From Saccharomycopsis fibuligera x Saccharomycopsis cf. fibuligera (taxonomy: Eukaryota > Ascomycota > Saccharomycetes > Ascoideales > Saccharomycopsidaceae): a stretch of 64,000 bases of DNA. The position numbers were made by a program, and so were the translations under genes. The notes beneath the pieces were generated by a model. It saw only the letters and a program-made list of their open reading frames with translations. It was not told where the DNA came from and made no database searches. Positions 11,061 through 23,117 of this stretch are shown here, one piece after another. Each line of letters opens with the position of its first letter. The stretch's first letter is position 1. The stretch covers positions 806,001 through 870,000 of the forward strand of contig CP012814.1 of the NCBI GenBank assembly GCA_001936135.1. Reading direction: 5' to 3'.

Positions 11061-14000
11061 AAAGATGCTCGGGTCCGAAAAGGTGTGAACTTCGCTGTTA
11101 GCGTAGCATGCGGTACTCAGGGCGTAAACCCAATCAGGATGCTCAGAGATATCAGAACACAGATGGATATTTTAAGCGTCAAAAACAAGGAATATTTCCA
11201 TCAAATGCAATATATTCTGTTAATGTTCGACATTCCTGAGTTCACAGAGTTCATTACACAGCCTTCAAAAAACAGTGATGAATTTCCAAAACTAAATGAT
11301 AAGGAACAATAAACTCAATGCTTAAAGCAGCTGATGGTGACTATGGCGATCTGCTAAATGAAGAACAACACGTTTGGAAAACTTTACTCAAAAGTCTGAA
11401 AGTTACGAGGTACATCGCTGAACTATACAAAAAATTGAAACGAGTAGAGAACACTCGTTACCCAGGTAATTATGATGCTAGTAAGTTTGCCAAAGAAATG
11501 GGACTCGTAAAAGGAATGTCACACGGAGTCACCTACCCTTTGATAGATGACGCCCTAACTGAACAAATCCTTCAGGGACTTCGTGGCCCTATGACACAAG
11601 TTCGAACTGTGATGAACATGATACCAAACCAAAGCGAGTTGGCAAATGTCTTAAAGATCATTGAGAACCACTGCCAGATTGTGCTTGATAGCAGAAGAGT
11701 AAATCACTTTTAACAATCCAAGCACAAATACCACAAGAAACAGGACGATGAGGAAGAAGACGCGAGTTCGACGCAAAACAAAAAGCCATACAAAAATCCA
11801 AAATTTGTCTCGAGAAGACAATAATTCAGATATCATTACCAACATATTCATTGATAGTGGTGCTCAAGCAACCATCTTCAGTGACGAAGATTACCTCTAT
11901 GATATTGTTGAAACAAACGAAATCTGCCACGCCACGAATGCAACTGAAATATTGATAACTGCTAAAGGAAATTTGGGTCTCATCCTCGGAACCAACAAAA
12001 TCACTATTAACTTGTTGATATTAAATGACATCGAGGATAGCATTGCAGCTGAAAATGATCTTCTCAACAAAAAGATATGGTATTTATTCAGACCATGCTT
12101 GATCTATAAAAACACAAATTACAATTTAATAGGAAAGGAGGGATATTCATTTCTCACATCCGAAATGATCAAAGCCAAAAAAATACACAATATTCATCGC
12201 AAACTATTGCATACCAACAATAAATACTTGAAACAAATGATAAATGCGAAAGATATTGGAACAAAACAAATTACAAAATGAACACAAATGTACTACTTGT
12301 TTACAATCAAAAACAACTGCAGTATCAGCCATAGAAGCTAGTCGCGACAAGCGCAACGCAAAAATTGCATATGTCGCTATTCATTCAGATGTTGTGGACA
12401 CCAAAGTCAGGAATAAATTCAAACAACCTGTTGTTACCTTTATTGATGATTATTCCAGATAAGCTTGGCTATACCCTATTAAGAACAAAACAGGTGCTAA
12501 TATAGCAAACGCTTTCCGACAATTGTACGAGCAAATCATGAGTCAACCTGACTGCCACATCAAAGTTTTGCACACAGACAATGGAACTGAGTATACAAAT
12601 AAAATTTTCTAGGAATATTTAAATAAACACAACATCATCCATACCACTAGTACAGCATTAACGCGTACCCAAAATGGGTTTGCTGAACGTCTAAACGGTA
12701 AGGTTAGTAGATTGCTGAGATCACTTTACATTGATAGTGGTCTATGTCCTGTCTGACCATTAACTTTCGCTCTCAATTACATCAGCATAATCTATAATAT
12801 CACTTCTAATAGAAATATCAGTGCATTCCCATTAAGAGCACCGAAACATTATCTCACCAACAACAATCTTTATAGGCTGTATAGCAAAAAGTTTGGGCTT
12901 TATTCAAACATGAATATTGACAAATTTCAGTATTCGGTTGAAAAGCGGCAATATTAGACCAAGCCAGCACTCTCAAGACCAATGCTAGGACACACACTGT
13001 TATATTCGTCGGCATTAGAGACAACCAAAAGTTATTGGTAGTTAGCAATAGACTCATCGAATGAGGCAACTGTAGATTCTTTCAATCAGGTTCCTCCATC
13101 AGTAGGGACAATACTGCTGACATTACAATTAACACTGACGATAGCCGGTACAATGATGATGAATTGCTCGTGGAGCTGATACAAAATGATGCTTGGAAAA
13201 TGTTTGCTGATTCAAGTCAACATAATTCTACTTCACCTGGGCAAGTTGCTAATAAGGCAAACAAATTTCGAGAAAGTGAAATGGTTAGGAACATGGTCGA
13301 AGATGAAGAAATTGAAATTGATTCAAACAACAAAGGTATATCAGCACTGGTGGGCAAAGATTTTGGCTAGGACTTACAAAAAATTAAGGATAGCCAATAT
13401 GAAGTAGAAAATCAAGCCAACGCTTATATGTTACATGGAGAGACATAGGAGCAACTAGGGGAAGCTCACGATAACTAAGCAACAACAGCACTGGATGCCT
13501 CTGAATTAGAAGCAGCTAACAAATTCACAGATGAAGATCTTGCTGCTACTAATACCAATGAGAGCGATTGTGAGTATCAAGCCCGTGAATCCAACAAAGA
13601 CGATTATAGTTTAACAGAAAAAAATGAAACCGGGGTACCAAATCATAACAAATTGATAGATATAGAGGAGAAAATTCCAGCAAATGAGAATACGACATTG
13701 GAGACAAAAGAAAGGAATCCATTTAAATAATACTTTGGCAAAATACATAATGCTGAACAAGAGCTGGAACCTGAGTAAGAGCTGAAAAATTACAACTTGA
13801 CTTCAACTCTATGGAGATTAAACGAGAAACTGAAGCCTGATGGGATAAAATTTGAAGCGCCATTATGCGTAAAAAGTCATCAAGTAAAAGACGGTGATTT
13901 TGAAATTTATGCTCCAACATTAGCTGCTGGTATCTCAAGAGTAAGTATTTCTATAGCACAACGGAAAGGTTTCCACATATTTCAATGCGATGCGAAAAAT

Positions 14001-15292
14001 GCTTATCCGCATGCTAATATTGACCACGAAGTTTTCGTCAATATATCAAGCTTTTATACTGCAAAAAATGGCTATGTACCAAAAGGATTGCCACTTACTC
14101 TAAAATCACAGAAAAGTCTTTACAGTCTCAAAAGAGGTGGAGAAAATTTTTACCATCACTTTTGAAACATACTGATCGAGCACAATTTGGAAACAAACGA
14201 AGCCATCCCTTGCTGCTACTTACTCACGAAAAAGGAAACATTTGTTAGATTTATCATCACATTTGCTGATAACATTAATATAGCTTGTGAAGAAACAACT
14301 TTAGCTACAGAACTAATAAGTTCAATAGGGGAAAATATCAAATTGAGAGCGATAGAGGATGTGTAACAGAGATTCAAAGACAAATTCACCTTGGGACAAC
14401 AAATGCAGGACTGCATATGACTGAGTTATATTCAAAGAAAAGTGGGAAGTATGTTAACGAGTACACTAAGCTTGATCGGCAAGGTTACATTCCAAAAATC
14501 ATTGAAAAGTTTGGAGCTCAAGACATGAAAATCAAACCAACTCCTGCTACTGATTATATCAAACATGATTATGTGCTAAAAAATGAAGATTATCATAATA
14601 TACAAGTGGCTAAAATCAGAGAAATTATTGGTTCACTATTAAATGCAAGTACTCACCTCAGGCCCGACATTGCTTATGGCACAAACTGTCTTTCTGATTT
14701 TCAACTTGAACCTAGCGACAATTCCAATGAACTTTGAGACTATTACAATACCTAAAAGTTACTGTACACAAAGGTTTAGTACTTAGGGGCAAGGGATCTG
14801 ATGATCAGATTACTACTTATACTGATGCTACATACAACTCTGACAATTATTACAGAAGCACTGTGCGCAGCGTTTAGTAGTAGAATAATGATTCAATATA
14901 CTGGAATCTTGAGGTTAGCAAAATGACTACCTTATCTCCAGCTGAATCTCAAATAGTCGCTATATCTGCGGGGTATAAGGCCGGAACAATGGTTAACGAG
15001 TATTTTCGAGTGTATGGGTGGCAAGAAAACCAACACAACAATAATCAAAACAGACCGCAAAGCAGGTATAAACATGAGCAACAAAGAAGGGTTCTATAAG
15101 AGAAATAGACATGCCAACATCAAATCAGCTCACTGCAGAAACTATATCAATGACAATAATAAAACTTTAGAACATGTCAACACCAAAGAACAAATTGCTA
15201 ATTTATTAATCACACCACTTACTCAAGCATTGTTCCTACCATTAGTGAAACATTGCGTATTTTGAGAACTAAATATTTTAGGAGAGAACCAG

Positions 15293-15605
15293 TGATGACG
15301 AACATTGAGTTTTAGACCTACAGATCGACGTACGGGCTTGTCAAATTATTTACTTAATATTTTTATCTAATCTTCTATTTGATTCTACAGTATGCACATT
15401 CCATATTATACAATATTCTCTATAAGACATATTGCATATTTACTACTATTGATAGCTCAACGCTAATATGTATTTTATTCGGTCTGATTATTGGTTACAT
15501 ACGGTTCAACCCAATTTTGTTATATACAGTATTACTATGTACTTATATTGAAAATACAAGGCTTGCACGTCAAATAAGTGAATTCTGTGAAATTAAAAGA
15601 CACTA
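15293..15605 (+). repeat. Copia-D 3' LTR
   Basis: Starts TGATGACGAACATTGAG after a purine-rich AGGAGAGAA. It repeats the 5' LTR blocks with many differences, consistent with age. Confidence 0.7.
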
Positions 15606-15649
15606 AGGGCCGAAAACTTGATAAGGTTTCACGTCATTTGGCATTGAAC

Positions 15650-15790
15650 TAATGTTCCCGTTTTTGTTGTCTTTTTCTCATACCCAATATCGATTGATTA
15701 TTTCTATACAAACGATAGAAATTATAGTCTTATAAACTTATCTATGTAGTATACATAATATAGTTCTGTTGTTATCCTAGAGAGGAAGCA
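15650..15790 (-). repeat. Repeat E copy
   Basis: Matches 23185-23300 (AATATCGATT-GATTATTTCTATA, GATAGAAA, CTTATAAACTTATCTAT blocks). Strand is given so that the A-rich end is 3'. Diverged. Confidence 0.55.
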
Positions 15791-16078
15791 TCTATCAGTA
15801 AGGATATTTACTCCTATTTTTTTCTAGGGTCATTGGTTTGTTGTGGACAGTTAAAAAGAAAAGGGTCTCACTTCAATACTATGCTCCAGTGACTACAATA
15901 ACACTGATGAGCTATCTAGTTCATCGCCGCGGTCATGTATTAAGTGAGACTAGAAATTCGAGTGGTTTTTCAACTAGAGTCCTAAACGTTCCGTGGGCGG
16001 AAAGATTTGTTCAGAAAAATCAAGCTATTGTCGATCGGGATTGATCTTACTGACGAGACAGCCATGATTTTGCAATGC
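15791..16078. other. Unassigned spacer before tRNA-Met
   Basis: About 290 bp with no recognised gene or repeat. The open stretch at 15838-16044 has no family features. Confidence 0.5.
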
Positions 16079-16085
16079 AAAAAAA
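16079..16085 (-). terminator. Pol III terminator of tRNA-Met
   Basis: Seven A on the plus strand, T7 on the transcribed strand, directly after the tRNA 3' end. Confidence 0.85.
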
Positions 16086-16171
16086 TGCTCTCGGCGAGGT
16101 TCGAACTCGCGATCTTCAGATTTCCCATTAAAATATGAGACTAACGCCTTAACCAGCTGGGCCACGAGAGC
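16086..16171 (-). tRNA. Elongator tRNA-Met (CAT) with intron
   Basis: 86-nt gene. Acceptor GCTCTCG pairs with CGAGAGC, discriminator A; T arm is GCGAG-TTCGAAC-CTCGC. The anticodon arm TTAGT-CTCATA-...-TCTGA closely follows yeast elongator tRNA-Met. It holds an intron of about 12 nt after position 37 in which ATGGG can pair with the anticodon region CTCAT, the expected anticodon-intron helix. The gypsy-2 5' LTR begins 11 bp upstream of its 5' end, in divergent orientation. Confidence 0.9.
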
Positions 16172-16182
16172 AACTATGCTTC

Positions 16183-16435
16183 TATTGCGAACAGTTTCCT
16201 TTAGTGGATTCACATTCCTGATCAGTCTGTGTTCACAATCAGTCTAGACAAGAGGCACCCCTTGTTGCTATCGAAAATTTTGTATAAAGGTCGGCGTTGT
16301 GTTCCTTCTAACTTGTGTATATAGCGATGGGCGGAATAAACGATAAGCCGGATATACCCATCGATAACGATAATAACTCCTACAATACGCGTTTAAAAGT
16401 GCTTAGTAGAGAACTACCCCCTTTTAAACACAACA
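16183..16435 (+). repeat. Gypsy-2 5' LTR (253 bp)
   Basis: Starts TATTGCGAAC (TGTTGCGAAC in the other copies) and ends CACAACA. Contains CAGTCTGTGTTCACAATCAG and a GCGGAATAAACGATAAG block. No clear tRNA 3'-end primer site follows it. Confidence 0.82.
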
Positions 16436-16490
16436 TTACTTCTTCGTAACTTAACTATTTGAAAATTGAGAGCATACTATAACTTAAAGA

Positions 16491-19400
16491 ATGGACAAAC
16501 AAGACAAACAACAACAAACAACTGAAATTCCAGCTGTTGAAGACTCTAACAACGGGCAAAACTTGGAAATCATTGTGGGATTGCTCAAGGAAATTAAACA
16601 TCAAATGGGAAACCAGGATGAAAGATTAAAGAATCTTGAATCCAGAAGTGAAATTGACCCAGAACCAGAAAAAAGAATTAGAGATGTCGCGGAAGTCAAT
16701 AGCTCAGATTCTGATGAAGAACCAAAGAAAAAAGGAAAAGTTGAACTATTTGATGCAGTTCAGAGATACTTGTTTAAAAACTCAAACAGGTATACAAGAG
16801 AAAAGTTTAGAATCGCTGACGGCCCTGAAACGTACATGGTTTACTTGAAAAAGGAAGTCGACCTATTATCGAAATTAGGAACAGTTGAAAACGAACACTT
16901 AGAATGGATTTTAGTTAACACCTTGGACAACTCGTCTTTGAGAAAAGTTAGAGATGCTTTAGCAAACAACTCAACTGACCTTCGTTTCGAATCAACGGAC
17001 ATGGAAGGAAAGCTAAGGGAAATAAAGCAAGCTATATTCCCAACATTGAGAGAAATCACTGAACGGTTACGTCGACAAGACAAACAAAAAGGATACGAAT
17101 CATTTGAGAAACAACTAGATAAGGTGACTGATATCGTTAACACGCTTCCAAGAGCAGTTCAGGAAGTATACCATGAACAGCTATTTAGACATGTTCGCGA
17201 AAGTTTTCACAGAGAATATAACAAAGTTTTATTTGAACTCAAATCGCACGCAGCAACAGCGATACAACAAACATATCGAGAAGACAATGGCAAAATAGGT
17301 GTTGATCCAAGTGAGACAATAGTTTTGATGAAGGACATTCGTAACTCATATGTGTCAAATCCAAAATTTCATGCTATGGCAATAAAAGGAGAATCACAAA
17401 GAAGACAAAATTTTAGCTCAGCAACAAAACCATACGGACAAAAAACGATCGTCCGCAAAGACACTAAACTATTCACAATAAAGAGTTCATTCCACGACAA
17501 ATATCTATGGACTGATATGAAACTTGTGGGAATTGAAAATAGTTTAAGTTTTATGGATACTGGCGCTGGTGTAAACTTGATAAAAGAAGTTCCGAGAGTA
17601 ATAAAAGTGAAAAACTCGAGACCAATAAGTTTAAAGCTAGGAAATCAGGATGTAACGGTTCTTTCCAAAACTTGCAAAATATTTAGTCATAAATTGAAGA
17701 AATTTATTTTATTTTATGTTGAACCAAAGCTTCCGGTAAACATCATCGTCGGTATTGATATTTGCAAGACAATATTGAATGTAACCGAACCTTTATGGAT
17801 TAGCTTGAAAGATGAGGACAAAAACAATGAACATATCTCAAATATTAAGTCTAAATTTAAAATTCTATTTCGAGATCCAGATTTTATCACAGAACAAGTT
17901 TCAGGAAAACGGGAATTACCATTCAAGCATAAGATTGAATTAATTCCAGAAGCTCCAACCAGAATTCATGTGAAGCCATATAAATCATCGCCAGTGCAAA
18001 AACGAGTATTCACCGAAATTATAACAAAGCTCTTAAAATCCGGAATAATTGAATACTCAGATAGTCAAACGGTATCACGGGGATTCACAGTTCCCAAAAA
18101 AGATGGTTCACACAGATTCGTGGTCAACTATCAAAATATCAACGCTAATTCTATTACTCCAGTATCAGCGAGTATAAGCGATGAAGAGTTGTTAACAGCA
18201 TTTGGAGATGCTAAGATATTCAGCAAACTAGACTTATCATCAGGATATCACCAGGTTAAAATGGACAGTGAATCAAAGTCATTAACCGCTTTTGTTACTC
18301 ATATGGGTGTTTTTCAATATACGCGTATGCCTTTTGGTTTGTCGGGTGCTCCGAACACATTTATTAAAAATTTGAGTGCAATATTAAAGGAATTTTTATT
18401 TCGTGGTGTACTAATGTATATGGACGATATCTTATTATATTCGGATACATATTCACAGCATTTACAACTTATTCAAGATGTTTTTCAGATTCTTTCGGAT
18501 TATGCTATTATTTTAAATGAAAACAAATGTGAATTTTGTGTCGAGGAAACAGAGTTTCTAGGTCATGTGATACGTCATAGATCAGTTCAGCCTATAATTA
18601 AGAAAACAGATGCTATAAAGAACTGGCCTCCAATAAAAACCAAAAAAGATGCTCAAAGCTTTTTAGGAACAGTAAATTATGTCCGAACATATATAGCACA
18701 CTGTGCGCAAAAGTCTGAAGGTATACGTGAGTTCATCAAAGGAAAGCTCAAGTATAACTACACAAAGGTTAGTCAATCAGTTCAGCAATTGAAAGATGCT
18801 CTTACTTCAAAACCAGTTTTAGTCCCCCTCATTCCTAATGCTGATATTAAGATTTATTGCGATGCTTCAAATTCAGCCGCGGGAGCCATCATAGAAATGT
18901 GCCAAAACAATAAAAAGTAGGTGTGCTCGCCTATTATTCAAAAGCTTTTTCTTCTGATGAAATTATGTGGCCAATTTGGCAAAAAGAACTTTATTCAGTT
19001 GTACTAGTGTTACAACGCTTTGGTTATTTAATATCGGATAGATCAATTGAAATTTATACGGATAATCAAACTGTGGAATTTATAAGTCAGAAAAAATATG
19101 AGCGTCCAGAAGCAAAGTTGTACCGGTGGTTATCATATGTAGCCAATTTTCGGTTCAAATTCTGCCCAATAAGATCACAACAAAATCCATCCGATGGTTT
19201 ATCACGACAATATCAGGATGCACCAGAGTATTGCATGTTACAATGTGAATTCGATGAAGATCTTGCCGCTAACTATGAAGAGTTTCACACTCGCTTTGGT
19301 ACGGCAATAGTCAAAGAAATTATTGATAATTACATACATTTACCTGAACCGTATAAAATAATTTATAAGCAAGAACAAAAACAGCCATCTGAAGAGCCTC

Positions 19401-20915
19401 AATTAGTTGGAAAACAAATGGTAAGATGTTACAAAGGATTGCTTTGCATGAGCGTTCCAGGAGATCACGCCACTGTTTTAATAGCTGGAAGAGACTTACA
19501 GTATAAGTTAGTAGAATAGGTTCATCAACAAGCTCATTTAGGTCAATGGAAAACAATTGCAGACCTACTGAATTACATCTTGTGAAAATTGTGAGAAAAG
19601 TGATTCACCGATGCAAGACATGTACTGCAAATAAGTCACTCAACTATAGCACACAGGTATTTCAACGTCCACTAATGCCAGCACTCAGCGTCGGACAAGT
19701 ACTCCACATGGATATTTTAACTCACTTGACAACAGTCAAGGATCAACATCAAATCATCACTCAAATTTTGGTTGTAGTTGACAGATTGTCGAGACGTATT
19801 TACCTTGAACCAATTGTTGCAGATGCAACCTCAACAACAATAATCAACGCATTAGTGAAATTATTTACACGACCTCATTTTCCAAAGGTCATCATTGCTG
19901 ATTTGGATGCTAAATTTACTTCACGAGTTTTTAAGAAATTTCTAGATACTTATAGTGTTAACATTATCTTTGCGACTCCCAGCCATCGTCAGTCTAATGG
20001 TCTAGCCGAACGCAATATTCGTACAGTCCGTCAAGTACTCAAAAGTTACATGGAATTGTTTTCAAATTGGCATCAGTATTTACCCATTATTGAATATTAC
20101 TTGAACGATGCAAAGCAAACGCGTGATTTAATGCTTTTCAGATTAGTACAGGCAGAAACAATGTTTTACCAGTTTCACAATCAACTCATTTTCTGCAAGA
20201 AGTTGTTCCTTGGCATGAACTACAGGAGCCCAAAAAGCGTGAATACTACAATGAGAATCCAAACGCTTTAGCTAATTATGTTCAGTTTCAAGATGATCAT
20301 CATCAGGTAATTTGGAGATTAGTTAAGAATGGGGATATTGACAACATTATCAGTCGCGAGTTTAAAGCCAACAACTTTAGACCAATTCAGAAATTCCGGA
20401 AAAATGACTTGGTATTCGTTCATCGACTTGCTTTCCATAGTGCAACTATAAGCAAGTGGGATCCAATATATTTTGGACCATATCGCTGTGTTTCAGAGAT
20501 AAATGAATACAATCAGATTTCTATCAACATTCCTCTTCGGAGAAGTCTACGAAATCAAAAATTCTTATGCAAATGGTTAAAACCTTACCAACGTCAGAAT
20601 GACTCTGATTTTAGTTATTTACACCGAGTTTTTCAGGATTATCTCAATTGTCCACAGAAGCGTCAATTGAAAGCACGTTTAGATGACATTAAAGAGATTA
20701 TTTTCATTGATATCGCTAATGAAGAGATATCTGCCACGTTTCACCGTGCTCCTCCCCATATCGCTGGTATTTTTGATGTTGCAACCTGGATGGAATGCGT
20801 GCCACAAGCAATAACCAAGAGATTGTTGAAAACATTTTTGATAAGAACGGAACAAGAACCAACTGACCAATTGGTTGATAATTGGTTACTGGATTTGGAG
20901 AAGATGTCACGTTGA
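16491..20915 (+). pseudogene. Gypsy-2 gag-pol region
   Basis: Gag occupies about the first 300 codons (charged, coiled-coil-like N-terminus; no CCHC knuckle seen) and is fused in frame to pol. Protease MDTGAG is near 17553. RT has LLKSGIIEYSDS near 18030, SKLDLSSGYHQVKM near 18220 and YMDDILLYSD near 18417. RNase H CDASNSAAGA is near 18860. The integrase zinc region HRCKTC is near 19607, core DILTHL near 19710, and NGLAERN near 19997. The C-terminal GPYRCVSEINEYN is near 20480. A few breaks lie in the second half; it is treated as a fossil. Confidence 0.85.
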
Positions 20916-22111
20916 GACATTTTGGTTAAAGTTACAGTTTTAGAAGTAAACATGTTTTCACCATGGTTGACCTTTTTTTGGGTATACCATAACTATTTGA
21001 TAGCAACCTAAGTATTTGGTATGTATATTCGGCAAACTTAGTTTGTATTATTACGATTTAGTATGATTTATTTGATTTTGTTTTGAATTTTAAGTGAAAC
21101 ATCAACACGAGAGTATAGACAGCGATAAACAAGGACAAATACTATACACTGACTTAAAACTAGTATCTAGCGCGAGGTCACGCTTTCTGGCCACAAGGGG
21201 AAGAGTAAGTTGTCAGTCCATTGTTGCCAAGGCTACAATGACAACTAGCAATCTAGGAAAGAGAAAACGAATGACTTGACGATGATCAAGCGTTAACGAT
21301 CGACTAATGGAAGAGAATAATTGAAAAGAAGTTGGATTTAGTCCTCTTCAAATATGGACCCTTGGAGGTCATGGATGAAAAGAAGTTGGAAAATCTCCTC
21401 TTCGAACGTGGACCCTCGGAGGTCATGGATGAAAAGAAGTTGGAAAATCTCCTCTTCGAATGTGGACCCTCGGAGGTCATGGATGGAATGAAGTTGGATC
21501 TAGTCCTCTTCGAAGTTTGGATTCATGGAGATCATCGATACGAAAGACGGACGTTTATGTACCTCTTTTAGAATAAGCGAAACGCTGAATTATCGATTTG
21601 ATTGAAACGGATCTGGATGGATGATGGTATTTTATTTTATATTTATTGCTCTGCTAGTCTGACGTATTCAATGGCAAATCATTGTACGGAGATTTAGTAT
21701 AGACCAGGTATCAATTACTGACAAGGCAACTCTGATTGGACCTGCCGGCGTTGGCTCTGCCTTAGATATGCAATTGCAAATTGGTTAGCAGTCAATTAGC
21801 TGGGATGTGCACAAGAAGGCATCAAACCTTTTCTTTCTGGCCAAAAGAAGAGTTTTTTATTTTTCATCTTTCTTATTTTTCATTTATAAATTTTTGATGT
21901 TAACATTTCTTCCTAATTTTTCTTCTTCTACAAGTTGAAAGAGCGGAATGGATCGATGGGAGTGGTTTTTTGATTTGGTCCGCAATGTGGTAATGGCGGT
22001 TATATGTTTCCCACTTCGTGTACCAAAATTGGCTCGTGAAATTCTGAACCTTCGCTGGGTAGTACTGATTGGAGATAATTTCGAGGGCGAAATTTTGTCG
22101 AGGCAGGGAAG
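20916..22111 (+). other. Gypsy-2 3' non-pol region (1.2 kb)
   Basis: Sequence between integrase and the 3' LTR. It contains the 54-bp tandem repeat and several short open frames (for example 21948-22193) without recognised domains. It is longer than a usual gypsy 3' UTR. It may be a long UTR, captured DNA, or a later insertion; nothing here identifies a gene. Confidence 0.5.
21323..21538 (+). repeat. Tandem repeat, 4 x 54 bp, reading frame open through it
   Basis: Units start at 21323, 21377, 21431 and 21485. The two central units differ by very few bases; the outer ones are more diverged. 54 is a multiple of 3, and one frame (ORF 21332-21571) reads an 18-residue repeat of type EKKLENLLFERGPSEVMD. 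No upstream coding context or known family is recognised. Confidence 0.88.
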
Positions 22112-22336
22112 TGTTGCGAACATTTTCCTTTATTGGATTCACATTCCTGATCAGTCTGTGTTCACAATCAGTCTAGACAAGAGGCACCCCTAGTTGCTAT
22201 CGTAAATTTTGTATAAAGGTCCGCGTTGTGTTCCTTCTAACTTGTGTATATAGCGATGGGCGGAATAAACGATAAGCCGGATATACCCATCGATAACAAT
22301 AATAACTCCTACAATACGCGTTTGAAAGTAGAGAAC
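22112..22336 (+). repeat. Gypsy-2 3' LTR, right end missing
   Basis: Begins TGTTGCGAAC after the purine tract and matches the 5' LTR up to GTAGAGAAC, then passes into family C sequence. Confidence 0.8.
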
Positions 22337-22740
22337 TTTCAGAGTATAGTGACTAGATCTGCTACCCATACCTGAGGTTATCTCCTCTGAGTAGCACTGG
22401 TTAGATAAGTCTTTCTTCTAGTAGTGAACGGTAGCCACTTACTGAGATCTTAGTTACGTAATGAAACTTACCTGAGTAATGAAATTGGACTTATATTCCT
22501 TGCTTTTATTATAAACTATATCACTAAATAAAAACATTCTGTCTTTCAGACTATATATAATAATTTCATTCCTCGCCCATAATGCTCAGGTGATGAAAAT
22601 TTTCCTCCACATCTTTGATGTTGCTCACTTTAGCAACTATGCATGCGCCCAAATGTTCTCGGCCGCGGAAGGCAGTTTACCAAAAAGGAGATTGTACCAA
22701 ATGAAAGGTATGAAAGATGTTAGTTGGTATAAATCCAACA
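22337..22740 (+). repeat. LTR family C copy
   Basis: Matches 9737-10140 with high similarity (CAGAGTATAGTGACT, GTAGCCACTTACTGAGAT, GATGTTG blocks). It replaces the end of the gypsy-2 3' LTR. Confidence 0.7.
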
Positions 22741-22836
22741 GAATCAAATAGGAAGTGATGGAAAAATATCAAGTAAATAATATGATGTGTTCTTACATCA
22801 ATATGTAGATCTAAAACTCAATGTTCGTCAATTGAT
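22741..22836 (-). repeat. Family D LTR end fragment, inverted
   Basis: The reverse complement begins TGACGAACATTGAGTTTTAG, the start of the copia-D 3' LTR, and continues to the ATTTGATTCT block. Confidence 0.6.
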
Positions 22837-22837
22837 T

Positions 22838-23117
22838 ATGGCTATTAGTCTGTAATTGTTAATTTTAGTCTTATCTCTCCGCGACTTTGGAATGGTATTA
22901 AAAGGAACTGTTCTGTGGTTGTAAGGTAGTGAGACTGTTCTAAAAGTACTGTTGAATTCGGCTAAGAGACGGCCTTTCAACTGAGGGTACAGCTCGGAAT
23001 AAAACATGTACGGACAATTATCAATTCCTGGCACCGAGGTTTTACTGCGTATTGAAGCATTTGAACTTTGGTCACGTCTTCTGTCAAATTCTGCAAACCC
23101 CTCTTCTGCAAGAGCAA
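22838..23117 (-). pseudogene. Divergent LINE ORF2 fragment (RT N-terminal part)
   Basis: On the minus strand, VPGIDNCPYMFYSELYPQLK and SLPYNHRTVPFNTIPKSRR to NNYRLIAIIN align with the RT start of LINE copies 1 and 2 at about 75% amino-acid identity over 68 residues. It is therefore an older or separate subfamily. Only the stretch before RT motif 1 and the start of that motif survives. The upstream part (23041-23117) is only weakly similar. The fragment is cut on both sides by LTRs. Confidence 0.8.

Larger units (their letters stand above)
10785..15605 (+). mobile_element. Old Ty1/copia element copia-D, heavily decayed
   Basis: Two LTRs (about 10785-11060 and 15293-15605) flank a copia-order interior: gag-like 11040-11710, protease with IDSGAQATIF near 11850, GAG-pre-integrase HRKLLHTNN near 12200, integrase with CTTC near 12288 and HTDNGTEY near 12573, RT remnants with CDAKNAYPHANI near 13986 and SLYSLKRG near 14115, and RNase H remnants to about 15265. 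Integrase before RT defines copia. The coding region is interrupted many times (more than ten breaks), and the LTRs differ clearly, so this is an old fossil. Confidence 0.85.
16183..22336 (+). mobile_element. Ty3/gypsy element gypsy-2, broken
   Basis: 5' LTR 16183-16435, gag-pol 16491-20915 in gypsy order (gag, protease, RT, RNase H, integrase), an unusual 1.2-kb 3' region with a 54-bp tandem repeat, a purine-rich tract (GAGGCAGGGAAG, 22100-22111) and a truncated 3' LTR 22112-22336. It starts 11 bp from tRNA-Met. The coding region has a handful of breaks, so it is of intermediate age. Other pieces of its LTR are at 23118-23585 and 27104-27179. Confidence 0.88.

Noticed and set aside
21948-22193. 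Hydrophobic 81-codon frame as a possible env or accessory gene of gypsy-2
   Set aside because: It runs into the 3' LTR, has no signal peptide or known env motif, and is short enough to be chance.
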